Shown here: positions 1 through 6,823 of the stretch, piece by piece | Layout: each line of letters starts with the position of its first letter | Position numbering within the stretch: the stretch's first letter is position 1 | Origin: JBAZCO01 sp041654915 | Lineage (GTDB): Bacteria; Bacillota; Clostridia; Christensenellales; DTU072 | Direction of reading: 5' to 3' | NCBI GenBank assembly: GCA_041654915.1 | Contig: JBAZCO010000043.1 | Location: 1 to 13,166, forward strand | DNA length: 13,166 nucleotides | Program-made: the position numbers and the translations under genes | Notes under the pieces: generated by a model | What the model saw: only the letters and a program-made list of their open reading frames with translations | Told to the model about the DNA's origin: nothing | The model's database searches: none

Positions 1-100
1 TAAAGGATTTTGCCATTTCGTCACGCACTTCTACTGGTACGATTTTTGTCTTGGCTAGCAACTCTTGAATGCGCTCTAACTCTAATCTTTTCTTTTCCAT
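1..100 (-). CDS. gyrA: DNA gyrase subunit A, N-terminal fragment (cut by window edge)
   Basis: Only the first 33 codons are visible; the gene runs off the left edge. The peptide begins MEKKRLELERIQ and reaches IVPVEVRDEMAKSF, the conserved lead-in to the GyrA breakage-reunion domain. GyrA supplies the catalytic tyrosine that cuts and rejoins DNA in the A2B2 gyrase complex, which introduces negative supercoils; that tyrosine lies outside the window. The ATG at 98-100 is one base after the gyrB stop, so the two genes form one transcript with likely translational coupling. An AAAGGAG ribosome binding site lies inside the last gyrB codons, about 13 bases before the ATG, a rather long spacing. The identity rests on the short motif and on its position right after gyrB. 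A parC homologue is a remote alternative. Confidence 0.9.
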   Translation of the reverse strand, partial: MEKKRLELERIQELLAKTKIVPVEVRDEMAKSF

Positions 101-101
101 A

Positions 102-2015
102 TTATATATCAAGCTCCTTTACCAATGTTGCGTTTTGTTCTATGAAAGTCCGCCTAAGCTCGGGCTGTTCCCCCATTAGCAGAGTGAATATTTCGTCCGC
201 CGCCTCTGCATCGTTTACTGTAACTTGCAAGAGCGTCCTTGTTTCGGGGTCCATTGTTGTTTCGTATAGCTGCTGCGCATTCATCTCGCCCAAGCCCTTG
301 TAGCGCTGCAAGTCGTATTTGCCCACAGCGGTTTCTTGAAAACCTCTAAGTTCCTCATCCGAATAAAAATAGTGCTCCTCTTTGCCCTTGGACATCTTGT
401 ACAGCGGCGGAAGTGCAATATACACATGCCCCTCCTCTACCAATGGGCGCATAAAGCGGAAAAAGAATGTTAAAAGCAGTATTCTAATATGGCTGCCGTC
501 CACATCTGCGTCCGTCATACAAATTATGCGGTCATAACGAAGTTTGGATAAGTCAAACTCATCTTTAAAGCCACAGCCAAAGGCTTTTATCATAGACTTG
601 ATTTCTTCATTATCCAAAATGCGGTGCAGGCGTGCCTTTTCTACATTGAGAATTTTACCACGAAGGGGAAGTATCGCTTGTATTTGCCTGTCCCGCCCCT
701 GCTTTGCCGTGCCGCCTGCCGAGTCGCCCTCAACTATATATATTTCACAGTTGAGCGGGTCGGTGTTTGTGCAGTCGGCAAGCTTGCCGGGAAGAGTTGT
801 GCTTTCCATAACTCCTTTGCGGAAGGACTCCCGTGCCTTTCTTGCCGCCTCACGGGCTCTTTGAGCGGTGATTGCCTTAAGTATTAGCTCTTTTGCGACT
901 TTAGGGTTTTCCTCAAAATACTCGCCCATTTTGGCGACTATAATGCGGCTTACTATCGTGCGCATCTCGCTGTTGCCAAGTTTTGTCTTAGTTTGCCCCT
1001 CAAATTGCGGCTCTGGGTGCTTTATGGACAATACAGCCGTTATCCCCTCACGCACATCGTCACCGGTTAGCTTTTCGCTTTCCTTGAGCGTTTTGCTGCT
1101 TTGCCCGTAGTCGTTTATCACACGGGTGAGAGCCGCCTTAAAACCGTCTAGGTGCGTGCCTCCTTCCTCGGTGTTTATGTTGTTTGCAAAGGCAAGAATT
1201 GTTTCGTTGTAGGTGGAATTGTATTGTATGGCGCATTCCACTTGAATATCGTTTACATTGTCCTCAATATAAAGAACCTCGGGGAATAGCGCCTCCTTGT
1301 TTTTGTTGAGATGCTCTACAAAATGCACAATGCCGCCCTCATAGCGAAACACCTCTTTTTTCTCCCGCCCCTCTCGTCTGTCCTCTATGGATATTTGCAA
1401 TCCCTTGTTGAGGAAAGCCAATTCCCTAAGGCGGATGCGCATAACATCATATTGAAAATCAGTCGTTTCAAATATTTGGTCATCGGGAAAGAATGTTATT
1501 GTCGTGCCTGTTTCCTGCCCTTCTTCCATTTTACCCTCCACGGTTAGGGGGCAGTCGGGGATGCCACGCTTGTAGGTCTGGCGGTAAATATTATTGTTTT
1601 GCTTTATTTCTAAAATCAAAAATTCCGACAGCGCATTTACCACCGACAAGCCAACACCATGTAGCCCTCCGCTAATCTTGTATCCTCCCCCTCCAAACTT
1701 GCCGCCTGCGTGCAGTTTGGTGAGTACAACTTCGGCGGCTGATTTATTTTCTTTGGGAATAATGCCGGTAGGAATTCCCCTGCCGTTGTCGGATACTTGG
1801 CAAGCTCCGTTGTCAAGAATGATAATTTCTATCTTGGTGCAAAACCCTGCAAGCGCCTCGTCTATGGAGTTATCCACAATCTCGGTTACAAGATGATGCA
1901 AGCCTTTGGTATCGGTACTGCCGATATACATCCCCGGGCGCTTTCTAACGGGGTCTAAGCCCTCCAAGACCTGAATTGTCTCTTGGTCGTAGCATTTTTC
2001 TATCCTATCGGTCAT
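102..2015 (-). CDS. gyrB: DNA gyrase subunit B
   Basis: The 637-residue protein matches the usual length of Gram-positive GyrB. It is the ATPase subunit of gyrase, a type II topoisomerase of the cytoplasm. The N-terminal GHKL ATPase domain shows TEIVDNSIDEA (residues 44-54, with catalytic Glu45 and Mg-binding Asn49), DNGRGIP (76-82) and the ATP-lid GGLHGVG (116-122). The transducer carries QTKTKLGN (341-348). The TOPRIM domain has EGDSAGG (429-435) and DADVDG (502-507), the metal-binding acidic residues. The C-terminal QRYKGLGEMN (570-579) is characteristic. The ATG at 2015 follows a TAGGAG ribosome binding site with about 7 bases of spacing. ParE shares these domains, but the length and the adjacent gyrA favour GyrB. 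All key residues are present and the frame is intact. Confidence 0.97.
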   Translation of the reverse strand: MTDRIEKCYDQETIQVLEGLDPVRKRPGMYIGSTDTKGLHHLVTEIVDNSIDEALAGFCTKIEIIILDNGACQVSDNGRGIPTGIIPKENKSAAEVVLTKLHAGGKFGGGGYKISGGLHGVGLSVVNALSEFLILEIKQNNNIYRQTYKRGIPDCPLTVEGKMEEGQETGTTITFFPDDQIFETTDFQYDVMRIRLRELAFLNKGLQISIEDRREGREKKEVFRYEGGIVHFVEHLNKNKEALFPEVLYIEDNVNDIQVECAIQYNSTYNETILAFANNINTEEGGTHLDGFKAALTRVINDYGQSSKTLKESEKLTGDDVREGITAVLSIKHPEPQFEGQTKTKLGNSEMRTIVSRIIVAKMGEYFEENPKVAKELILKAITAQRAREAARKARESFRKGVMESTTLPGKLADCTNTDPLNCEIYIVEGDSAGGTAKQGRDRQIQAILPLRGKILNVEKARLHRILDNEEIKSMIKAFGCGFKDEFDLSKLRYDRIICMTDADVDGSHIRILLLTFFFRFMRPLVEEGHVYIALPPLYKMSKGKEEHYFYSDEELRGFQETAVGKYDLQRYKGLGEMNAQQLYETTMDPETRTLLQVTVNDAEAADEIFTLLMGEQPELRRTFIEQNATLVKELDI

Positions 2016-2051
2016 TTTTTGCTCCTATTTTATTAATTATTAACATTGATT

Positions 2052-2080
2052 ATTATACCATACTTTTTAAATAATGTATA
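2052..2080 (-). promoter_or_regulatory. Sigma-A promoter for gyrBA
   Basis: Read on the minus strand, TATACA (2080-2075) is followed by 17 bases and then a perfect TATAAT (2057-2052), preceded by TG one base upstream (an extended -10). It lies about 37 bases before the gyrB start codon, which leaves a short leader carrying the ribosome binding site. Confidence 0.7.
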
Positions 2081-2095
2081 GTATATAAATACTAT
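2078..2095. promoter_or_regulatory. Palindrome at the gyrB -35 region, possible operator
   Basis: ATAGTAT, four bases, then ATACTAT form a perfect 7-bp inverted repeat overlapping the edge of the gyrB -35 hexamer. A further ATACTA half-site lies at 2106-2111. This placement would suit a repressor or activator of gyrase. The tract is very AT-rich, so a chance palindrome cannot be excluded. Confidence 0.3.
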
Positions 2096-2110
2096 TATAT
2101 TATATATACT

Positions 2111-2133
2111 ACGCACGCCTGCACGCACGCACG
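2111..2133. repeat. Short CACG/ACGC microsatellite-like tract
   Basis: A GC-rich run of overlapping ACGC units (ACGCACGC, then GCACGCACGCACG) interrupts a very AT-rich intergenic stretch about 30 bases upstream of the gyrB -35. It is seen directly and no function is assigned. Confidence 0.5.
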
Positions 2134-2254
2134 AGGGCAAATTTTGACTTATATTCCCTAATATCCTTGTTTTTCACTCTTAGTACGCTTTTTTTTGCAA
2201 TTCAATTTACAATCGGCGCTTAACACGGTCTTTTTGATGTTTTGGAAATTTTTG

Positions 2255-2283
2255 TTGCAAGAGCCAAATTAAAGTGCTATACT
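2255..2283 (+). promoter_or_regulatory. Sigma-A promoter for rsmG-parB
   Basis: TTGCAA (2255-2260), 17 bases, then TATACT (2278-2283) make a near-consensus vegetative promoter. The predicted transcript start near 2290 gives rsmG an untranslated leader of about 120 bases. Confidence 0.7.
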
Positions 2284-2335
2284 GTTTTTAGCTATAAAAT
2301 GTGGCTTTTGCGTTGCACTAAGCTACCAAATCTGT

Positions 2336-2380
2336 ACCAAAACAACTAGTATCGCTTGGGAATCGCAGCAAGGTTTTGGT
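2336..2380 (+). promoter_or_regulatory. Hairpin in the rsmG leader
   Basis: ACCAAAAC (2336-2343) pairs perfectly with GTTTTGGT (2373-2380). Inside it CTTG and CAAG can pair, the latter stacked directly on the outer stem. It ends 30 bases before the rsmG start codon, within the predicted mRNA leader. It could affect translation or RNA stability. No known riboswitch or T-box sequence is recognisable. Confidence 0.35.
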
Positions 2381-2410
2381 TTGTTGGCAGCGCTTGCTTT
2401 GGAGATGTAT

Positions 2411-3085
2411 ATGAGTGACGGCTTTCTCCCTCGGGAGAAATTGGATGCGCTAGGGCTAAGCAAATCGGCGCTAGATAAGTTTGACGCTTATGCGAAGTTG
2501 ATGCTTGAATACAATGCGCTTTTCAACCTTACGGCAATCACACAGCCGCACGACATTGCAGTCAAGCATTTTGCAGACAGTCTTTGCGGCTCAAAGCTGA
2601 TACCGCAAAACGCATCAATAATAGATATTGGCAGCGGAGCAGGCTTTCCTGGGTTGCCTTTGGCTATTGCCAGACCCGATATAACCGTTACCCTCATTGA
2701 CGGCACGGGGAAAAAGGTGCGCTTTTTGGAAATAGTGATAGCCGCCCTCGCTCTTGCCAACGCAAAGGCGCTGCACACACGGGCAGAGGATGCGGGAGCG
2801 CTTGCAGCAAACTTCGACATAGCAACCGCACGGGCTGTTGCACCGCTTGGGGAGCTTATCAAATATGCGTTTCCGTTATTAAAGCTAAACGGGAAACTCA
2901 TAGCTTACAAGGGTATAGCGGACGAGGAAATTGCCGCAGCAACCCCCGTTCTTGCAAAATACGGCGGAAAGGTGGAGGAAGTGCAAAGCTTTTTGCTAGA
3001 CGGGCAGTATGAGCGCTCTTTGATATCCGTAATAAAGACAGCGCCCACACCTTGTGCAACTAGGCAAAAGAATAGCAAAAAATAA
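2411..3085 (+). CDS. rsmG: 16S rRNA 7-methylguanosine methyltransferase RsmG (GidB)
   Basis: The 224-residue protein uses S-adenosylmethionine to methylate N7 of a guanine (G527 in E. coli numbering) in 16S rRNA. Loss of this enzyme gives low-level streptomycin resistance in other bacteria. Visible family marks are NLTAI (residues 39-43), the SAM-binding motif DIGSGAGFPGLPLAI (72-86), and ARAVAPLGELIKYAFPLL followed by NGKLIAYKG in the second half. The frame is open from a TTG at 2381, but I chose the ATG at 2411 because GGAG at 2401-2404 sits exactly 6 bases upstream of it. The ATG at 2405 abuts that GGAG and is unlikely. rsmG normally follows mnmG; here mnmG lies about 7 kb away on the opposite strand. 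parB follows after 73 bases without a convincing terminator, so the two are probably co-transcribed. Confidence 0.93.
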   Translation: MSDGFLPREKLDALGLSKSALDKFDAYAKLMLEYNALFNLTAITQPHDIAVKHFADSLCGSKLIPQNASIIDIGSGAGFPGLPLAIARPDITVTLIDGTGKKVRFLEIVIAALALANAKALHTRAEDAGALAANFDIATARAVAPLGELIKYAFPLLKLNGKLIAYKGIADEEIAAATPVLAKYGGKVEEVQSFLLDGQYERSLISVIKTAPTPCATRQKNSKK

Positions 3086-3158
3086 CTGACCATAAACGAT
3101 AAAAAACCCCTGCAAAGGGAAACATTGTAATAACCCTCACATAAGGAGAACTCCAGAA

Positions 3159-4046
3159 ATGGCAAAGAGAATAGGAAAAGGTTTGAGCGAGCTGCTGGCA
3201 AACATAGAGGATGCAAGAATTATTGCTGCTCCGTCCGAGATTATTGACGGGGAAAAAATATATAATTTGGAGCTGTCAAAGGTGCGCCCCAACCCCGAAC
3301 AGCCCCGCAAGTACTTTGGCGAAAAAGAGCAGAAAGAACTTGAGGACTCTATAAGAATTCACGGGATAATACAGCCGCTTATCCTAATTAAAAAAGGTGA
3401 TTTTTACCAAATAGTTGCGGGTGAGCGCCGCTACCGTGCCGCAGAACAGCTTGGACTGCAAACTGTTCCCGCAATTATAAAAGAGTTGGACGGGCAAAAG
3501 ATACGGGAGATAAGTTTAATTGAAAACTTACAGCGTGAGGACTTAAACGCCATTGAGGAGGCGGAGGCGCTAAAGGAGCTAATGACTCTGTATAATCTAA
3601 CGCAAGAGGAGCTTGCCGCAAGAATAGGCAAAGCAAGAAGCAGTGTAGGCAACTCTATGCGTCTTTTATCTCTTGGCGAGGAAGTAAAGACGCTAGTCCG
3701 CAGGGACAGATTGTCGGCAGGACACGCAAGAACACTTGTGCCAATAACCGATACCGAAGTGCAAGTTGACTTTGCCTACAAAGCGGCGGACGGGCAACTC
3801 TCTGTGCGTGACCTTGAACAAATGGTAAGGTACTACCTCTACCCCGAACTACGCCCCAAAAAAATGGATGCGGACACCCGCAGCCGTATTTCGTTAGAGA
3901 TGCGCAACCTAGTAGACGATATGAAGCGTATTTTCTCCACCAAGGTGACCGCCGTGGGCAACGAAAACAAAGGACGCATTTACATAGATTACTTTACAAG
4001 CGACGACTTGCAAAGAATCTTTGAGTTAATGGAAAAACTCAAATAA
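3159..4046 (+). CDS. parB: Chromosome partitioning protein ParB (Spo0J type)
   Basis: This 295-residue ParB is a CTP-dependent DNA clamp. It loads at parS sites near the origin, spreads along DNA, recruits condensin and stimulates the ParA ATPase. The basic N-terminus with GKGLSELL (residues 6-13) resembles the ParA-stimulating segment of Spo0J rather than the membrane-binding N-terminus of the paralogue Noc. The N-terminal domain shows NPEQPRKYF (45-53), GIIQPL (69-74) and the CTP-binding box GERRYRAA (88-95). ENLQRE (122-127) follows, then a helix-turn-helix from LTQEELAARIGK to NSMRLLSL (147-172) and LSAGHARTL. The C-terminal dimerisation helix ends the protein. AAGGAG lies about 10 bases before the ATG. 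No parA or parS-like 16-mer was seen in the window, so the partner is elsewhere. Noc is the main alternative. Confidence 0.88.
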   Translation: MAKRIGKGLSELLANIEDARIIAAPSEIIDGEKIYNLELSKVRPNPEQPRKYFGEKEQKELEDSIRIHGIIQPLILIKKGDFYQIVAGERRYRAAEQLGLQTVPAIIKELDGQKIREISLIENLQREDLNAIEEAEALKELMTLYNLTQEELAARIGKARSSVGNSMRLLSLGEEVKTLVRRDRLSAGHARTLVPITDTEVQVDFAYKAADGQLSVRDLEQMVRYYLYPELRPKKMDADTRSRISLEMRNLVDDMKRIFSTKVTAVGNENKGRIYIDYFTSDDLQRIFELMEKLK

Positions 4047-4212
4047 ACTTTTCACCCAGCAAAAACAATTAATAATGTTGCGCACAAACGGGTTGCTAAG
4101 TTAGCTGTTTTGGTATGCCTAATAGCCAATTTGGATATTTATATTAATTGCAACTAAAAACCCCAAAAAACAAAACCCTCGCTAAATAAACGATTTTTTA
4201 AGGACTTAATAT

Positions 4213-5649
4213 ATGAAAGAAGTAAGAACAAGATTTGCTCCCAGCCCAACAGGGTTTATGCACATTGGCAATCTCCGCACAGGGTTATATGCCTATCTTT
4301 TTGCACGGGCAAATAACGGCAAGTTTATCCTTCGCATAGAGGACACCGACAGCGAAAGAGAAGTTCCCGGAGCGGTGGACTTTATCTATCGCACGCTTAG
4401 TGCCGCTGGCATAACCACGGATGAAGGTCCGCTAAACGGCGGAGCGTTTGCGCCCTATGTGCAGAGTGAGCGCAAAGAGATTTATTTGCGTTACGCAAAA
4501 GAACTGGTAGCGCTGGGCGGGGCTTATCCTTGTTTTTGCGACAAGGCACGGCTAGAGAGTTTGACGGATGAAAACGGCAATCGCAAGTACGACAAGCACT
4601 GTCTTAGCCTCTCTAAAGAAGAGGTTGCTTTGCGCATAGCAGCGGGAGAGTCGTTTGTGATAAGGCAAAACATACCGCTTTCGGAAAAAACCGCCTACAC
4701 CGACCTTGTCTATGGTGAAATAGTCGTGGATACTGCCGACCTTGAGGACAATGTGCTGCTCAAGTCGGACGGAATGCCCACCTATAATTTTGCCAATGTG
4801 GTGGACGACCACCTAATGCAAATCAGCCATGTTATTCGTGGCACAGAATATTTAAGCTCCACCCCAAAATATAACTTGATATACAATAGTTTTGGCTGGA
4901 CGCCCCCACAATATATTCACCTTCCTCCAATTATGAAGGACGCACAACGAAAACTTAGCAAGCGCTACGGCGATGCTAATTTTGAGGACTTTCTTGCCAA
5001 AGGCTACCTCCCCCATACAGTAATAAATTATATTGCACTTCTTGGTTGGAGTCCAAAAAACAACGAGGAAAAGTTTACAATGGACGAGCTTATCGCCCTG
5101 TTTGGCGTAGAGGGATTGAGCCGCTCCGGCAGTATTTTTGACGAGGATAAGATGCGTTGGCTAAATGGCTTGTACATTAAAGAGCTATCCCCCGAGGATT
5201 TTGCAAAAAAGGCTGCTCCCTATTATGATAGCTCTGCTATAAAAGGAAAATATGACTATGATAAGTTCAACCGCCTACTGCACACTCGCATAGATATCTT
5301 TGGCGAGATTCCCGACAAAGTTAAATTTATCACAGAGTTTGGCGCTTTTGACACCGAGCTATTCTTGCACAAGAAAAACAAAATCACCTATCCCATTGCA
5401 AAAACCGCCTTAGAGGGTGCAATATCCGCTCTTTCCGCCTTAACCGACTTTTCCGAAACAGCAATATCCGATGCCTTAATATTAAAGTGCGAAGAATTGG
5501 GCTTGAAAAAAGGGCAGATGTTTTGGGTGGTGCGTGTTGGCGCAACAGGGCAAGCCATAACTCCTGGCGGCGCAATAGAAATGCTAGATATCCTAGGCAA
5601 ACAAGAAAGCCTTGAGCGCCTTAAATTTAGCTTAGGGTTACTATTATAA
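4213..5649 (+). CDS. gltX: Glutamyl-tRNA synthetase
   Basis: The 478-residue class I aminoacyl-tRNA synthetase attaches glutamate to tRNA(Glu) in the cytoplasm, using ATP. The N-terminal RFAPSPTGFMHIGNLRTG contains the HIGH-type motif as HIGN (residues 17-20). RIEDTDSERE (41-50) is typical of the family. CFC (107-109) with KHC (128-130) resembles the zinc-binding insert of many GluRS. LLKSDGMPTYNFANVVDD (182-199) and HVIRGTEYL belong to the active-site fold. KLSKR (247-251) is the KMSKS signature. The C-terminal helical region carries the anticodon-binding part. The length is normal and the frame intact. AAGGA precedes the ATG with about 8 bases of spacing. It stands alone, 166 bases after parB. 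Whether it also charges tRNA(Gln), as in bacteria that lack GlnRS, cannot be decided from this window. Confidence 0.96.
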   Translation: MKEVRTRFAPSPTGFMHIGNLRTGLYAYLFARANNGKFILRIEDTDSEREVPGAVDFIYRTLSAAGITTDEGPLNGGAFAPYVQSERKEIYLRYAKELVALGGAYPCFCDKARLESLTDENGNRKYDKHCLSLSKEEVALRIAAGESFVIRQNIPLSEKTAYTDLVYGEIVVDTADLEDNVLLKSDGMPTYNFANVVDDHLMQISHVIRGTEYLSSTPKYNLIYNSFGWTPPQYIHLPPIMKDAQRKLSKRYGDANFEDFLAKGYLPHTVINYIALLGWSPKNNEEKFTMDELIALFGVEGLSRSGSIFDEDKMRWLNGLYIKELSPEDFAKKAAPYYDSSAIKGKYDYDKFNRLLHTRIDIFGEIPDKVKFITEFGAFDTELFLHKKNKITYPIAKTALEGAISALSALTDFSETAISDALILKCEELGLKKGQMFWVVRVGATGQAITPGGAIEMLDILGKQESLERLKFSLGLLL

Positions 5650-5719
5650 TCTTAAATTAAAATAAGACCTCTGCAAAATTGCAAAGCTAAATTTACAGAT
5701 AAACTCACCACAAACACTT

Positions 5720-5848
5720 CTTGCCCAAAACTTCACCAAAAAATGAGGTAGCAATATTGCCAATAAACCTCTTACCAAGAGGGCATAAGGGCATAGTGGG
5801 CATTACCGCCAACAACCCTTGCCAGAATCTCACCAAAAAGGCGGTGCC
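5720..5848. repeat. Diverged direct repeat, two copies 98 bp apart
   Basis: The copy starting at 5720 (CTTGCC, AAAA, TTCACCAAAAAA, GAGGTAGC) aligns with the copy starting at 5818 (CTTGCC, AGAATCTCACCAAAAA, GCGGTGCC), each about 31-33 bases. Between them are the hairpin CCTCTT-acc-AAGAGG (5768-5782) and three GGGCAT words. The origin is unknown. Confidence 0.4.
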
Positions 5849-6026
5849 ACAGCCACTTCCATTTTAAAATACTGCATACAAAAACTTTTCATCAATTAAA
5901 CTCGCCCCCACACTCAAAACAATTAATCACCCTTCCGTCAAAAAGGTTGGGCGGCAACACTCCCCCATATTAGCATATTGCTAATTTTATTATATCTTTT
6001 CGCCCTTGTGTTGTCAATATTAGTTT

Positions 6027-6056
6027 TTGTTAAAGGTAGATGATAGCTTTTATAAT
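6027..6056 (+). promoter_or_regulatory. Candidate plus-strand promoter inside the intergenic region
   Basis: TTGTTA (6027-6032), 18 bases, then a perfect TATAAT (6051-6056). No coding region follows, so if active it would drive a noncoding transcript through the hairpin array. The -35 matches only four of six consensus bases in AT-rich DNA, so this is tentative. Confidence 0.3.
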
Positions 6057-6124
6057 AGATAAAGAGCTGATTTAATTTTATTATATAGTGTGCCAATGCG
6101 GATAGCGAAAACTTTAAAAACTTC

Positions 6125-6181
6125 TTTTGTATTTATATGGGATATACTTTTTTGCAGTTCGGGCAAAAAAGTAATACAAAA
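6125..6181. repeat. Nested inverted repeat (long stem-loop)
   Basis: The inner stem ACTTTTTTGC (6146-6155) pairs perfectly with GCAAAAAAGT (6163-6172) around a 7-base loop. The outer stem TTTTGTATT (6125-6133) pairs with AATACAAAA (6173-6181), leaving a one-sided 12-base internal loop. The sequence AATGCGGATAGCGAAAAC just upstream resembles the one before 6824. Confidence 0.55.
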
Positions 6182-6188
6182 AAGCCGA

Positions 6189-6215
6189 CAAACGCCCTTT
6201 CCGAGGCGGCGTTTG
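6189..6215. repeat. GC-rich stem-loop
   Basis: CAAACGCC (6189-6196) pairs perfectly with GGCGTTTG (6208-6215) around an 11-base loop. It lies eight bases after the preceding nested repeat. There is no T-run, so it is not a typical intrinsic terminator. Confidence 0.55.
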
Positions 6216-6270
6216 ACCCGCAACTCCACCCCTCCCCACAATCGTTATATGTAATATTACCTACCTCTAT

Positions 6271-6289
6271 CCCCTCCCGTCTGGAGGGG
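6271..6289. repeat. Compact GC stem-loop
   Basis: CCCCTCC, loop CGTCT, GGAGGGG: a perfect 7-bp stem. A separate perfect 10-bp palindrome, GTAATATTAC, lies just upstream at 6251-6260. Confidence 0.6.
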
Positions 6290-6412
6290 TAAAAGTCTTT
6301 TGATTTATATTATATATGGGTTTCTTTGAGTTTTATCTTTCTTGCTTTTTCTTATCTTTCGTTTTGAGGTATAACATTATAATACGGGAGCTGATAGCGA
6401 ACACCGTTTAAG

Positions 6413-6467
6413 TCCGACAAAATTGGCGCAATCAAAAATATAAGCCGCCAATTTTCGTTTGGTCGGA
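6413..6467. repeat. Two-tier inverted repeat
   Basis: The outer stem TCCGAC (6413-6418) pairs with GTCGGA (6462-6467). Directly inside on the left, AAAATTGGCG (6419-6428) pairs with CGCCAATTTT (6446-6455). The right arm has a 6-base bulge, and the apical loop is 17 bases. Confidence 0.55.
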
Positions 6468-6473
6468 AAATAC

Positions 6474-6504
6474 AAGGGGGAAACATACTCTTTGTTTCCC
6501 CCTT
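6474..6504. repeat. Perfect 12-bp stem-loop carrying the GGGGGAAAC word
   Basis: AAGGGGGAAACA (6474-6485) pairs perfectly with TGTTTCCCCCTT (6493-6504) around a 7-base loop. The same 9-base word recurs as GTTTCCCCC at 6588-6596 and GGGGGAAAC at 6950-6958. It is stable enough to halt transcription, but the following T-run is short. Confidence 0.6.
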
Positions 6505-6698
6505 TCACCCCCTTCTTTCTCATAACTTTCCACCTTTTATAGGGTTTGTCGATAACCATTTGTTTGTAGTGAACAGGCTACCATTCTGTTTCCCCCATTT
6601 GGATGTTTTATTTATAGAATCTTTCATAAATATTGTTGCGTTCCGCAAACTCTGTTTAAAGTTGGATAATGTGCGGCAGTAGCAGATTTTTTGGATGG

Positions 6699-6805
6699 TT
6701 TTTGAGGTGAATTTGAACGGAAATGCTCCCGAAATCGTACAAGCGGTACGATAGGGAGCATTTGGGCTTGCAAGCCCCGCTAGCCGTTCAAAGACACCCA
6801 AAAAA
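6699..6805. other. Three-way-junction-like folded element
   Basis: The base stem TTTGAACGG (6712-6720) pairs with CCGTTCAAA (6784-6792). It extends outward by GGTG/CACC (6706-6709, 6795-6798) and TTTTT/AAAAA (6699-6703, 6801-6805) across small internal loops. Inside are two hairpins. The long arm pairs AAATGCTCCC (6721-6730) with GGGAGCATTT (6754-6763), capped by ATCGTAC/GTACGAT around AAGCG. The short arm is the perfect palindrome GGGCTTGCAAGCCC (6764-6777). Four perfect stems in about 107 bases, arranged around one junction, strongly suggest selection for folding as RNA or single-stranded DNA. I recognise no known RNA class. The strand of action is not determined. Confidence 0.55.
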
Positions 6806-6823
6806 CACAAAAAGATGCGGATA

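Noticed and set aside
10..303. Plus-strand frame opposite gyrA/gyrB
   Set aside because: Antisense shadow of well-supported gyrase genes.
2016..2380. AT-rich gyrB-rsmG gap as a replication origin
   Set aside because: No cluster of DnaA boxes is visible in it. The only perfect TTATCCACA found (1870-1878) is single and inside gyrB coding sequence.
4047..4212. T-box or riboswitch upstream of gltX
   Set aside because: No T-box core sequence, specifier-like hairpin or intrinsic terminator is visible in this short gap.
5969..5985. Stem ATTAGC/GCTAAT followed by a T-rich run as the gltX terminator
   Set aside because: The stem has only two GC pairs and lies about 320 bases after gltX. Too weak to call.
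6050..6241. Minus-strand open frame of 63 codons (ends EVFKVFAIRIGTLYNKIK)
   Set aside because: Parts look protein-like, but it spans two strong hairpins, lacks a ribosome binding site and matches nothing I recognise. It may be a repeat relic.
6377..6559. Minus-strand open frame of 60 codons
   Set aside because: It covers two near-perfect inverted repeats, overlaps the previous frame and shows no recognisable motif.
6520..6810. Minus-strand open frame of 96 codons
   Set aside because: Its first third lies across the three-way-junction stems, it has no family motif and no good ribosome binding site, and the composition does not look like a folded protein.
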